64,000 nucleotides of DNA from Giardia muris (lineage: Eukaryota > Fornicata > Diplomonadida > Hexamitidae), in assembly GCA_006247105.1 (NCBI GenBank), contig CM016926.1, positions 1,860,001 through 1,924,000 of the forward strand, written 5' to 3'. The translations under genes were made by a program, and so were the position numbers. The first letter of the stretch is position 1, and the number at the start of each line of letters is the position of its first letter. The notes beneath the pieces are model-generated. The model ran no database searches. It worked only from the letters and a program-made list of their open reading frames with translations, and had not been told where the DNA came from. Below are positions 53,001-62,625 of the stretch, piece by piece.

Positions 53001-56000
53001 AAACGACTGTGGGATTTAACAAGCTGGTGACTGGAGACTGCATCGCAAGCAATAAGAACATTAGACTTGCGTTGCAGCAGGCCTCCCCCACGGCCCCGGC
53101 ATTCTTTGCCGGCTCGAACCTCTTCATCCCCGCGTTGCACCTCTTCGAGAGGGAGATGGAGCGCATGAACCGGCTCCTGGTCGACGCTGCTGGCTTTCCA
53201 GACGGGACTCAAGTGATCTCCACGACGAAGGCTATGGTTCTTTTTATACAGGCGATCGAAGCCTATCTTAATGACGCCAACTATGATGCTTATCTTCGGG
53301 CTTTGGACCCCTTTACGACCACGGGCCTATATAACGATAGTACCCTCCATAATGATAATGTTCTCAACTATACCAGCGTGATCGGACCGAAAGCTCCCTG
53401 GAGAGACCTTCATAACCTTGTCCGGCTCCATCCGGATTATACCCTACCGTTCTATCAAGAAGAACCGAATAGTCGGTTCGCAAAGGGCTGCTATAAAGGG
53501 CTCAATTACACCTCCTATTATCTCTTCGAGCTGGAGCTCGTCGAGTCGGAAAGACTTTGCCCTTTCACGACGGCAACCACGAATTATGTACGAGGGTTGG
53601 AGTCCCTCCCCTCTCATGTGTCCGAATTCTGTCTTGACGGGCCAAAGTACTTCCTGGACCCTAATACAGATCTGATAGAGCTACTTGCCATCAATAACGT
53701 CTCTTTCGCCGAAGCGGGTGTCAAAGACGTCTTTAGTCCGATTCTTGCGGACCATATTGTATACCTGCTTCCAGAAGCAGTTAGAACCCGTAAGTATGAC
53801 GGAATCATGCACCTTCTTGCGTCCTTGGAGAAAACTAACCCTGCACCCTCTCAAGAAGAAGATACCCTTGCTGGAAGCTATAGACCCACCCGTGTTTATT
53901 ACACTGGGATATATGAGGGCGACCTCGTCTCGCGTCTATCGGACATCTTTCTTAGTAATCCGAAGCTCTATGCTCAAGTACTTAAGGATCAACAACATCC
54001 GTTGACGATCCTGACGGAAGGGCTAATGCTCCCTCTATTCATGCGCATATATCCCCCGCTTAACGACACTAAGGAACTCTTGTTGAACTTTGAGCCATTG
54101 ACAACGAAAACGATGAATAATACCCCAACGACCTACGACTTTTTGACGAAGGTTCTCGGGTATCAGCTCGCGGCCCTCACCAGCTCCTTCAGCGGGTGTG
54201 AGAGGCCAGCCTTTCTCTTCAACAATGTCACGGCTGCGTACAATGGGAAGGTGGATCGAGGGGCTCAGATGCCAATCGATTATGTTTCCGGATCCATTCC
54301 GGAGAGTCCGGAGAACATCACGTACTTCTCTTCGACCCCGATTTTGACCGGGACTATGAGTCGTATTGACAACAGCACCTCATCGCTTGCGGGAATTATG
54401 ACCTTAGAATACACCGTGCCTCTTGCGAAGCTTGATGCCTTACATGAGCCCATGTACTCGCCTCCGACAGCCTTTTTCTATACCCTAGTCGATGACCTCG
54501 GAAACTTCGTCTTCACGCGCTCTAATTCTTTAACGGAGCAGGAGATCGAGATCATCCTCACGGAGGTTATGTCCGTCCTCGTCAAGATTGGGTTCTTCAT
54601 GGTCCAGGAGGTATGGGTCACTGCAGATCATAGTTTCAAGCTTAATATGGTCAATAACCAATTCTGGGATAAAGCCTTAGACCCTCCGACGGAGGAGTCC
54701 ACTTTATATAACATCGTCCTCGACTATGATGACATGAGCGCGCGGATCTTCGGGGACTTGCGAGGCATCGACATTTTATCGTATCTTCAGTCATCAATCT
54801 CTAATCGTTTCCTCCTCATCAATGTTACCACCTCCTGCCTTCAATCTGGATACGTCCTTGTTCGAAAGCTCCCTACTCTCGACCTGTACTCTATCGCAGC
54901 CACTGGAGTGGTTATTTACCCTATCAAGCGCTGCTATCTAATGGCAGGCCATGATGCTCGTTATCCAGCTTTTGAGGCAATGGCCAGAAATGAGATTGAT
55001 ACTTGGAAGCGTGAAGGCGATTTCACCCTACGTGGGCCGAGGACAACCCTTCTAAACGGCCTGACTCCCCGTCAACTGCAACCCCTTTATCTTTTCCTAT
55101 TTCAGCAGTCCCTGCAGAATTACATCAGCTCTGTCTCGAATAGTCTTGTGATCGTCGTTCTTCTTGGAGTTGGCGCTCTCATTCTGCTATCTCTCGGATG
55201 GTTATGTTATAGGAGCACACAGTGCTTTCGTAAAAGAAAACTTAGAAGGATTCGAGGTGTTCGGAATGATACCTTTGAGTCAGAAGATCAACATCTTCCC
55301 ATAGCACCCCTCGATACTGATATCCAACAAACGATTCAATCTCCAACTTTAGGAGGTAATGAGATGTTCACAAATCTAGAATCGAATGGTTTGACAGACT
55401 CGATGGAAGAGGAAGAAGGAAATTCATTTCGGAAGACCCTCTCGGCATTAGAATCTTACGATGAGACCTCCTTTTGTCATTTTCTTTCACGTCTAAGATC
55501 TGTTTTCTTCCCACGAAAGCAGGTCGAAGGTTGGACCTCGTTACCTTTGAGTAAGGAGGTCACTGAACTTCTCAGTACTACCATCCAGATACGAGCTACA
55601 CGACGTTCACAACGATCCCAACCAAGCCGTCAAGTACGTGACCTTTTAAAGCAGAAGGAGGTCTTTCCTGGTTTAGATACCACTTGGCGAGCGAATATAT
55701 GCCATATAAGACCAGATCGCCAGCTTCCTTTCACTAGTAATCCGATTTTTGAGTCGTTACCCTCCCCATCCACCTCTCTTTTCGCACGTCTCTACAGGAC
55801 TCTTATGAGCGCTGATACAAAGGATGCCATTGATCTAGCACTCCCAGACCTCCGTTTAGCATCTGCCATCAAGGCCATCTCCGAGCCACAGCTTCATCCT
55901 CTTGACTTCGATAGCTCGGACTCCGACTTTATTGAGAGTCAAGACACCTTCTCCTTTAGTTCGGATGTGGTCTCGTTCATCTCGGACCCGGAATGCTTTG

Positions 56001-59000
56001 GTACTTTGAGACGGGCTCGAGAGCAAGACCCGAATAGTAGTCCATGGGGTTCTGAAGCGATGACCCCATTGCTTGCCGAGTCTCCTGAGCCTCCTTCTCT
56101 TGAGTCATCGGAGGACGACTACGTTTGGGAGTCAGGATGGATGTTACGGGTTTCGGAGCCAGTCTATTACCCTAGTAGCGACATCTTGTCAACCTCGTCA
56201 CAGTTCATCGAATACTCGGCGCAGCCTCCTACGAGCCTCCTGGATGGTAACACCATTCCGCTAGTCGGCTCGATGTTACAGCCGTACAACAGTGAGGCCA
56301 ACGGTTTGACGGGAATGGATTCACCCTTCGTCTTTGATGAATATAAACCGACAAAGTTACGGAAGTCTGGGTCAACGGGCTCGGTTCATGAGCCAGAACG
56401 AAGGGTTATCTCCCATGCGGCTGAGGGCACGTGCAAGATCATTCAAAGAGCATGCTTCGACAAAGACATTTACCTCTCCGATTCTTGCCCATATGTCGAG
56501 ACGTTCGTGAAGCACACTTCGACAATGCTTTCATACTTGCTTGAGCATCCAGCCGCGTTCGACCGGGTGTATCGCACCTCCTATCAACTGGACAAGCTCC
56601 TCCTCTATGCTCCGCACACATACTATGTCGATGCAGGTAACTCCAAGAAGTATCCCGCGCTTTGGGACTCTCTTTGGCTCAATCAGGTGAAGAGGGTCCG
56701 TACCCGTTGTATCCGGAAGCTTTCGGAGTATAACTCGTACGCGCTTGCTAACCCGAGCGTTGTGGAGCGTTATCCGCAGCTGACACCGATTTCTCTGGAT
56801 CTCATTACTTCTCTCTATGACCATATGCATAATCCTAAGCCACCATCCTTACAGGTTGAGGGCATTGCCCCGCACTCACAAATGTTCGATGAAATCATCC
56901 TGCGCGACCTAGCTATCTTTCCTAAGCGTCCAAGAAGCTATAGGATTAATCGCTTAACAAAAGCCCTTTGCTATCTTCAACATAAAGAGGCATTTAACCG
57001 CAATGTCCTAGTTGATGACTTGTTGACTCCAAGAGCCGCTGAGGTCTCCATGTTATGTTGGCGTTATCATCTTCGGCTTCTCTTTGAACCCTCTCTTCTC
57101 AAAGATCCAACTATTACCCCATCAGTCCGTTCTTCCTTAAGAGTTCCGGATTCCCTTCTCCTAGATTCAACCATCTCCTCTATTAACTCAACATCGTTCT
57201 CTTTAAGGGCTTCTTGCACTAGCAATACCCTTCTCGCCACCGAGTACTACCCCAAGATGTGCGCCTGTAAGCGATTCATCTCAGAGCAGATGCAACTGAT
57301 CCTTTTCGACGACGACCGACTCCTTCTCTACCCTCAGCTCGCCATACGCGCATTACGGTTAGCAAGCCTTCAGTCGCTCATCCTTTCCCCATTCTCTCTC
57401 GCAAGTATCTTGGGCTTGTCCGTCTCACATGACGCATATCGCCTCTTTAATACAGATTCGGCATCACTTCGGCGGCAAACCATCGAGAAGCTTGACAAGT
57501 TGAATCCCGTGTTATCAACACGACAATCACAGTCCCTTTGGGAGTCGGATTCAATAGGTTTCTCATGCACTGACCCAGACAATCGGACCCAACTCATCTT
57601 CGTTCTTACACAAAGCATGTATTCTCACAATACCCTATGGAAAGAGAAGCTTGACGAGGGTGCCTTCTTCCTGGCCGCAGGACTTATTAGCCGAGCTTGT
57701 CATTCCACCAAAATTCTTTGTCCCAAAGTATTTAAGACGCAACAACATACTGAACCTGATCATCGAATACAGAGACCTTTCGATGATGGTTCAGCTAAAC
57801 CTGAAGAGCAATTACCGCATCCATTATTAGATTCTGATTTACTCATCCCATTTTTACTAGGCGATCAGCCATCCCTTCAATGTGTCTCTTCACAGCTTGA
57901 AACTAACTCTTCGTTTTTGCCCCTTATCGAAATACCTACTGCAACCCGCGTCATGGAAGAGCCTGAACCCTCCGTTGTTCCTCACATTGAGCCTCTTCCA
58001 ACTCTTGTCTTGGAAAGTAATCTCTTTGCGCCTCCTTTTCTCTCCCCCGACCTTCCTTCCATTGCTCCTTTAGAAGAACCTCTTCCTCAAGTTGATTCTC
58101 ATATCTCTTCTTCCGTCCCCTCTCTTATTTCCTCCTCAGACCTATTGGTCCTTCCTCAGACCATAGACGTTGACCTTTTACCTCCTATTACATTACTTCC
58201 TCCAAGTATTCCAGTAATACCAGATGTACTCACCACCCCACTACCTCCTAGCCCACCAAGCCTGCCAACCGCCCCTCTGCCAACCCTGGAAGACGCCGGT
58301 ACATCCCTTCCTCAGCTCCCCTTGATGGACGACCTCAAGCTCAACTTTGATGAGTCACCCTCGGCGGACCCACTGCTCCTCCCGATTCTCGAGGTGTCGA
58401 CTCTCTTGGCCCCTGAGATCGACCTCGTCCCCAAGACCCAGGACGTTTCCCTCTCCCAAGAGCCGTCATCGGATGACACGGTGTATCTTGATGAGGACGA
58501 GCTCTCCGGGTCTCAACCCTTGACGTGCATATCTCCTCTCGAGACGCACGTCCAAATGGTCGAGAACCGACGAGACTCTGGATGCATCCCGCCGCAGCAG
58601 TTCCTCAGGCAGCATACGACCGAGGTGCGACGAAGCGTCCTCCTCACCGGAGAGTACGACAACTACCTGACAACCCATGACCTCGTCCGCTGGCAAGCGT
58701 TGGGCCTCACCATCCCCTGGCTCTTCACCCGTAGCAGCCGTCTCATTCATGCGACGATGCCCGGGATCGACGGCCATACGGAGGTCCTCGTCAGTTTCAC
58801 CGTTGATAGGCAGAGGGGCGAGTTCTCGTCGTCACCCTTTCTGCGACCTCTCAGCTTCATTCTGGATGTCAACAAGAGCATATGTGACGGTATCGGCCCG
58901 CAACTCGAGGAGAGGCCTGCAAACTTCCCACCCAGGTGCAAGATCGATCTGGACGCCTTTCGGAAGGCATGCCTCTCCCTGAGACAGCCGGGTACCGGAA

Positions 59001-59554
59001 GAGTGCCACTTTCAATCCTCGACGTAGTCTGCGGAAACCCGGTGGACATCGTCCTTTTCCGTCTTCACAAGGCACTTCAGCAGCTGAACTTCCGATATCT
59101 CAAGGAGCAGTACCTCTGCCTGGGCGACGCGTCCGTCAAGTGCTGCGTGTCTCTCTACAGCATACTCCGAATGACGTGCATCAGCGCGTATTCTTCACTG
59201 CCCTGGTACAAGAAGGACCAGAACCTCAGCACGCTTCAGATGTCTCTCGAGGCCGACGCCGAGACGCACGTGAGCAGTTACAAGACTTCCGTCCTGCGCT
59301 TCGGCCCCGAGAAGGATCTGCTGCCAGAAGAACAGGTCGAACTGATCGGCTGCCTTCTTGCCCCGAAGGTCAGTGGCTTCATTGCCCCCACGAGCTGCAT
59401 TTGCCCCCCGAGTCCCGGATACGACACTGACATCCCCTACAACCACGGTGACTACGACCGGAGTGGCTTCGTCCGACTGAATTACACAGGCATCCCGACG
59501 TACGTCCTCCGGAGCTTCATGGAGCAGATCTTCTATGCAGACTGTTCGCAGTGA
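50006..59554 (+). CDS. Giant type I membrane protein with alpha2-delta-like ectodomain
   Basis: This is a 3182-aa frame. A signal peptide (MVCLLLLVDLVIASLFL) starts it, and one transmembrane helix lies near residues 1711-1736 (VIVVLLGVGALILLSLGWL) followed by RKRKLRRIR, giving a ~1700-aa ectodomain rich in N-glycosylation sequons and a ~1450-aa cytosolic tail. The ectodomain has a VWA-like fold pattern with a broken MIDAS (FVVTSCLTQDW near 380; YICDG and AYVFSYSTKDFF near 540-565). Near 1495-1590, VDDLGNFVFTRSN and then FGDLRGIDILSYLQSS resemble the ILDDGGFLL...FGEID part of calcium-channel alpha2-delta proteins. The tail is Ser-rich with a Pro-rich stretch (~2680-2775). The frame opens at TTG 50003; the first ATG is 50006. 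It overlaps the convergent gene by 22 bp. Confidence 0.7.
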   Translation: MVCLLLLVDLVIASLFLEGFQTWSTRLDAYLQKDPQTAHLIAQATALSPPTFVYDPPISLFPVYHAIAYRFYPAQTPLTKAMEGLISLWKELSKSSFDLTDPKYRRTGAYALDQYIRSVFPNGVDVSTELLLPEQLLHTLFATVAQGVYDTLLSAHNVTEWQAEAVMGPAYDKTSEVLDDPMSLPRLCALVGFDQHKCLFLMLRAIEQPGAGNDALSLNELYETLVYRLFEEATIPSKQVPTQRDEQRFWEIYARIVTDPNTGHPYNTHELIFELATKLVDHLGLLDPSSVDAVAKRLVVQNVSLTPLKQVRDIVTTLVSYKDLCLRWSSGYLQEPHSAFGYHFESGLYFNLQLAEELKEDRFSTVRTYHQTRFIKRDYIFVVTSCLTQDWEDNIEGCIETVVEHQKHLIETLATKYDRIWIYAYNPLRNMYLTPEFVILEGKNRATYAQIHNYGANEFESFWFHDFIASRSLDELPTTAFYYCSRTTFLNKIADWHDFLQAQLIPDASEDQEHMFLRRVQGGIVSANFFSLICKLVNVLNNKVYICDGPCTYADETRARIASEYANAYVFSYSTKDFFSIGIEQYLDIQRLRQQKVHLFPVVYGRCSFLPPYYIDFPANASMGSDFDRRAKRYTCEEYSPLTSSFYSPTLRKDTSPLINWIAVYLFGVVLNIRPGLTQAQMYLQLYPLLSFLFTHEDSRAATPDLPVIYFSVASATLTYRKPLAATARPCVSLLDRLYCRSSLCSRSCSTRRLLNSSYSTTPPEGSFNQYQGILSNDLDVSMLIGSPLNLGGDRMSYFRTYVWEGDTSYSLLNPYAQAFYLCEFGGDTAACPRQSHTRSSFPELPVYQLPHVQRRTALLLPVRELIYNTITSTIFAREMGIFRIIMQKYGSPHTAFYGFDLQLNENLVSFRRLATPSMNECSVDVLADGYTVTQIPPGQHLNTFQSGTTLYFSPSHVTLRAKCMLFNGTRICFDPKMKSGLSSAQDLAQFYMNNILPKTTVGFNKLVTGDCIASNKNIRLALQQASPTAPAFFAGSNLFIPALHLFEREMERMNRLLVDAAGFPDGTQVISTTKAMVLFIQAIEAYLNDANYDAYLRALDPFTTTGLYNDSTLHNDNVLNYTSVIGPKAPWRDLHNLVRLHPDYTLPFYQEEPNSRFAKGCYKGLNYTSYYLFELELVESERLCPFTTATTNYVRGLESLPSHVSEFCLDGPKYFLDPNTDLIELLAINNVSFAEAGVKDVFSPILADHIVYLLPEAVRTRKYDGIMHLLASLEKTNPAPSQEEDTLAGSYRPTRVYYTGIYEGDLVSRLSDIFLSNPKLYAQVLKDQQHPLTILTEGLMLPLFMRIYPPLNDTKELLLNFEPLTTKTMNNTPTTYDFLTKVLGYQLAALTSSFSGCERPAFLFNNVTAAYNGKVDRGAQMPIDYVSGSIPESPENITYFSSTPILTGTMSRIDNSTSSLAGIMTLEYTVPLAKLDALHEPMYSPPTAFFYTLVDDLGNFVFTRSNSLTEQEIEIILTEVMSVLVKIGFFMVQEVWVTADHSFKLNMVNNQFWDKALDPPTEESTLYNIVLDYDDMSARIFGDLRGIDILSYLQSSISNRFLLINVTTSCLQSGYVLVRKLPTLDLYSIAATGVVIYPIKRCYLMAGHDARYPAFEAMARNEIDTWKREGDFTLRGPRTTLLNGLTPRQLQPLYLFLFQQSLQNYISSVSNSLVIVVLLGVGALILLSLGWLCYRSTQCFRKRKLRRIRGVRNDTFESEDQHLPIAPLDTDIQQTIQSPTLGGNEMFTNLESNGLTDSMEEEEGNSFRKTLSALESYDETSFCHFLSRLRSVFFPRKQVEGWTSLPLSKEVTELLSTTIQIRATRRSQRSQPSRQVRDLLKQKEVFPGLDTTWRANICHIRPDRQLPFTSNPIFESLPSPSTSLFARLYRTLMSADTKDAIDLALPDLRLASAIKAISEPQLHPLDFDSSDSDFIESQDTFSFSSDVVSFISDPECFGTLRRAREQDPNSSPWGSEAMTPLLAESPEPPSLESSEDDYVWESGWMLRVSEPVYYPSSDILSTSSQFIEYSAQPPTSLLDGNTIPLVGSMLQPYNSEANGLTGMDSPFVFDEYKPTKLRKSGSTGSVHEPERRVISHAAEGTCKIIQRACFDKDIYLSDSCPYVETFVKHTSTMLSYLLEHPAAFDRVYRTSYQLDKLLLYAPHTYYVDAGNSKKYPALWDSLWLNQVKRVRTRCIRKLSEYNSYALANPSVVERYPQLTPISLDLITSLYDHMHNPKPPSLQVEGIAPHSQMFDEIILRDLAIFPKRPRSYRINRLTKALCYLQHKEAFNRNVLVDDLLTPRAAEVSMLCWRYHLRLLFEPSLLKDPTITPSVRSSLRVPDSLLLDSTISSINSTSFSLRASCTSNTLLATEYYPKMCACKRFISEQMQLILFDDDRLLLYPQLAIRALRLASLQSLILSPFSLASILGLSVSHDAYRLFNTDSASLRRQTIEKLDKLNPVLSTRQSQSLWESDSIGFSCTDPDNRTQLIFVLTQSMYSHNTLWKEKLDEGAFFLAAGLISRACHSTKILCPKVFKTQQHTEPDHRIQRPFDDGSAKPEEQLPHPLLDSDLLIPFLLGDQPSLQCVSSQLETNSSFLPLIEIPTATRVMEEPEPSVVPHIEPLPTLVLESNLFAPPFLSPDLPSIAPLEEPLPQVDSHISSSVPSLISSSDLLVLPQTIDVDLLPPITLLPPSIPVIPDVLTTPLPPSPPSLPTAPLPTLEDAGTSLPQLPLMDDLKLNFDESPSADPLLLPILEVSTLLAPEIDLVPKTQDVSLSQEPSSDDTVYLDEDELSGSQPLTCISPLETHVQMVENRRDSGCIPPQQFLRQHTTEVRRSVLLTGEYDNYLTTHDLVRWQALGLTIPWLFTRSSRLIHATMPGIDGHTEVLVSFTVDRQRGEFSSSPFLRPLSFILDVNKSICDGIGPQLEERPANFPPRCKIDLDAFRKACLSLRQPGTGRVPLSILDVVCGNPVDIVLFRLHKALQQLNFRYLKEQYLCLGDASVKCCVSLYSILRMTCISAYSSLPWYKKDQNLSTLQMSLEADAETHVSSYKTSVLRFGPEKDLLPEEQVELIGCLLAPKVSGFIAPTSCICPPSPGYDTDIPYNHGDYDRSGFVRLNYTGIPTYVLRSFMEQIFYADCSQ

Positions 59555-62500
59555 GACGGGGCCCTGGTCACGTTCCGGCTCTCGCGGGGGCGGGGAGTCC
59601 CGCCGAGGATCCCGATGAAATCGTCGCACAGTAGGCATGCGAGGCAATCACGTTGCCGCTCTATCCTTGCGAGACGCCCGTTGGTGTAAGTCCGTGACTC
59701 GTGTGTACTTCCCAGCGTCTCCGCCACCACCTCCGCCTCTGGACTGCAGCACGGCCATGCGAACACATCCAGGGCCCGTCTGATCGACGGCGTCCAACCG
59801 TCCTGCGCATCTCTGCTACGGCATTCCTGATACTCGGCATGCATGGCTATCAGACTGGCGCGCCACTCCGCCAGGTCCGGCAGGCTCTCAGGAAGGTTTC
59901 GGGAGTCGACTGGGAGAGAAAGCTCTGGGGGAGCATCCTGTGCATCACGTTGAGGGACGGCCTTCATGAATGCTGCCACGGCCGATCTCAGGTCCACGTC
60001 CACTCCTCGGCCCAGGAAGAATAGAACGACGTCCAGAAGGGCACTGCTCGGACTTTCGCCTCCAAACGCTTCCAGCAGCCGGCGAAGCAGTGCCGACCCT
60101 AGCTGCAGGGCCCACTCGTTGAGCTCGTATCTCGCGGGTCTCTCGATCTGGGCCAAGACCTCCTGGATGGTCGGCTTCTGCGTCCCAGGCACCGCCAGAA
60201 AGGTGATGGCGAAGTGCTCGATGTGTGGAAGGCGGATGTGGCAGTGGATGAAGCACGCGGCGTGCAGAGCCAGCAGGACCTTGTTCCGCTGCGCCGCCAC
60301 GTAGCTCCCGTCTATCACCCCGATGTTCTGGATGTGCTCCAGTGTGATCAGGGCGATCTCACGTTCCAGAGGCGCCGCTCCGGCCTGGGTGGACCGGACG
60401 AGAAGGTCGTCGAAGAGGTTGTGCAGTACGAGCCTGGCGACCGCATCCCCGTCACGGATCGTGTGCAACCACTCTGTGTCGCTACTCATCAGGTAGATCC
60501 GCCCGTCAGAAGCCACCTGCATGCCTGCAAGACGTGCTCGAAGGGCCTCCAGCTGCTCGAAGGTCTGGAGGCTTCGGAGGGGATCGTTGCTCTGGTGCTT
60601 TCTCGGCTCCAGGGCGTTGTGGTACGGATCCTTGCGATACGCCAGAACGTGCGGGACTTGGAAGGTCGAGGTGAGAACCCGCCTGATTGCTCGGAGTATC
60701 GTCTGACCGAACTGTCTGTATACCCCTCGAAACTCGGGTGCCCGGCCCTCGGGAACGAGTGCCACGTCCTCCAACAGGCAGCGTGAGAGGACCGGAAGGG
60801 TGAGTGAGATCGTATCGACGAGAGCGCACACGATCTGCAGGTCCTGCTCGGCGTCCCCGGAGCCCGTCAGCAGCGAGAGACCGAGCGGGGTGAGGTAGCC
60901 CATGGCCCCGCTGTTAGACTCGGTTGTTCCTTCAGTCAACGGATCGAAGTTCTCTGGCACCTTGTCCAACGGACAGAAGAGCTCCTGATCTCCGAAACGT
61001 CTGAAGTACTCCGAAGTCCGCTCACAGGCCTCTTCCGAGACAGCAAGCATGTATTGGAGGGTCTTATCCAGAGCCCGGAACAGCAGGAAGCGACGATGCA
61101 CGATCTCCTCTCCCCCCGTCAGTCCGAGCATCCTGTTCCAGTTACGAATCAGACGGTTTCGGACTGCCTCCGCTCGTTCGACGTACTCATTGAGCCACCC
61201 GAGCACAGCAGAGATAAGCGTCGCGATGCTGTCCACTGACAGCTGGTGACTCGTGAGGGAGCACTGTGCAAAGTTGAGGAACAGCTGCTGATCGAGCACG
61301 TTGAGGAGCTCCAGGACGAGTGAATCGTTCGACGGCCTCTTCCCCAGCGTTGAGTAGCACAGGGCGACCAGAAGCTTCCCGTCCTGATCCAGGTCTTCAG
61401 TCTTCTGGACGATACGCGTGCAAAGAAGACGAACCAGCCCGGATGGAGGGGATCCACTCATGCCCTCAAGGACCATCAGGCTCGGGGTCGCTCCAACAAG
61501 GCCGCGCAGGTACAGGCCGGATGAGATGGCAAGGCGAGCATGAGGAGTCCAGGATGCAGAGCTGCCGAGGAGATCAGGCGGTGCGTGCCTTCCAAGAAGG
61601 AGCAGGATGGTACCGGAAGGCTCGTCTGGATCCATCTCCTTGGCGATCGTCGACAGAACGGTTATCACGAGGTCCGAGCCCATGAGCTCACTGACAGCAC
61701 CAGAGTGGCAGAGTAGCTCGAGGAAGACCCGTGCAGCTCGCCAGTCTTCAGCGTCCACCGTCGTCTGTAGTCGTCGGAAGAGATCGTCCTCCAGCCTGTC
61801 GTTGCGGGCAGCATCCGGGAAGAGTAGCCCTGCTACGGCCTGTGTTCGCTGGGGCTCGTGGAGTAGGCCCCTGGTGATGTATTCTATGCAGGACGCGAGG
61901 TGCAGGTCGAGGCAAGCTTCTGGAGACGTGCTGATCATCCCGTAGTAGGCCGCGAGGTCCTCGACGGATATGGCCTCCCGTGCCATACCCTCATCGACCC
62001 GTGCCACAAGTGAGGGCAGAAGGAGAGAGATCGCGGAGGCATTCCGTCTCAGTGTGGAGAGGACCAGGGGAAGACTGCTGGAGCCTGTGGATTCCTGGAG
62101 CATCCACTGGAGGATCATTGGAGATAACGACGCGTCGACCTCGGGTCCCAACGCACCGCAGATCCTGTCGGCACCGGCCTGGACGGCAGCCAGTAGGCGG
62201 TCGGGAGGGTCGAGGGCCTGGAGGCCCAGGAGGCGTTCCAGAACGATCCCAACCCTCGAGTAGGCCTGGGTACAGACGTACGTGTCAGTCCATTCGTCGA
62301 GCTGCAAGATAAGAATGTTCGAGAGGGGACCGACAGAGCCGTTGGAGACGTGAGCCTGAATGATGTCGACGAGCGACAGGATGGCCGCTGCAGACACGTC
62401 TCCGGCCATGGCATCTGCAGACAGGCGGAGGATGCTCCGGAATCCGTCCAGCGCGAGGCCTACATCGAGGTACACGGCAGCCTCCCTGACGAGACCCGCA

Positions 62501-62625
62501 TACTCTTCCAGCTCTGTCCAGATGCTCCCCGACCTTCCGGTTCGTGCCTGCTGGAGAACGTGGCGCGATATGCGAGCCACCACGCCCGGCCCGTTCAGCA
62601 GGAAGAGTTCGGGGCCTGATGGCAT
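59533..62625 (-). CDS. Unknown 1030-aa helical protein
   Basis: This protein is not recognised. It is predicted all-helical with Leu-rich amphipathic helices throughout, consistent with a HEAT/ARM-like solenoid or a scaffold, but I see no diagnostic repeat. There is no signal peptide or membrane segment. The ATG at 62625 is directly preceded by AGTAA on its strand (AGTAAATG). Codon use leans to CTG, CAG and GAG far more than in the genes left of 58 kb, a bias shared with the tail of the convergent membrane-protein gene. Its stop lies inside that gene: the two coding regions overlap 22 bp tail to tail. Confidence 0.65.
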   Translation of the reverse strand: MPSGPELFLLNGPGVVARISRHVLQQARTGRSGSIWTELEEYAGLVREAAVYLDVGLALDGFRSILRLSADAMAGDVSAAAILSLVDIIQAHVSNGSVGPLSNILILQLDEWTDTYVCTQAYSRVGIVLERLLGLQALDPPDRLLAAVQAGADRICGALGPEVDASLSPMILQWMLQESTGSSSLPLVLSTLRRNASAISLLLPSLVARVDEGMAREAISVEDLAAYYGMISTSPEACLDLHLASCIEYITRGLLHEPQRTQAVAGLLFPDAARNDRLEDDLFRRLQTTVDAEDWRAARVFLELLCHSGAVSELMGSDLVITVLSTIAKEMDPDEPSGTILLLLGRHAPPDLLGSSASWTPHARLAISSGLYLRGLVGATPSLMVLEGMSGSPPSGLVRLLCTRIVQKTEDLDQDGKLLVALCYSTLGKRPSNDSLVLELLNVLDQQLFLNFAQCSLTSHQLSVDSIATLISAVLGWLNEYVERAEAVRNRLIRNWNRMLGLTGGEEIVHRRFLLFRALDKTLQYMLAVSEEACERTSEYFRRFGDQELFCPLDKVPENFDPLTEGTTESNSGAMGYLTPLGLSLLTGSGDAEQDLQIVCALVDTISLTLPVLSRCLLEDVALVPEGRAPEFRGVYRQFGQTILRAIRRVLTSTFQVPHVLAYRKDPYHNALEPRKHQSNDPLRSLQTFEQLEALRARLAGMQVASDGRIYLMSSDTEWLHTIRDGDAVARLVLHNLFDDLLVRSTQAGAAPLEREIALITLEHIQNIGVIDGSYVAAQRNKVLLALHAACFIHCHIRLPHIEHFAITFLAVPGTQKPTIQEVLAQIERPARYELNEWALQLGSALLRRLLEAFGGESPSSALLDVVLFFLGRGVDVDLRSAVAAFMKAVPQRDAQDAPPELSLPVDSRNLPESLPDLAEWRASLIAMHAEYQECRSRDAQDGWTPSIRRALDVFAWPCCSPEAEVVAETLGSTHESRTYTNGRLARIERQRDCLACLLCDDFIGILGGTPRPRESRNVTRAPSHCEQSA

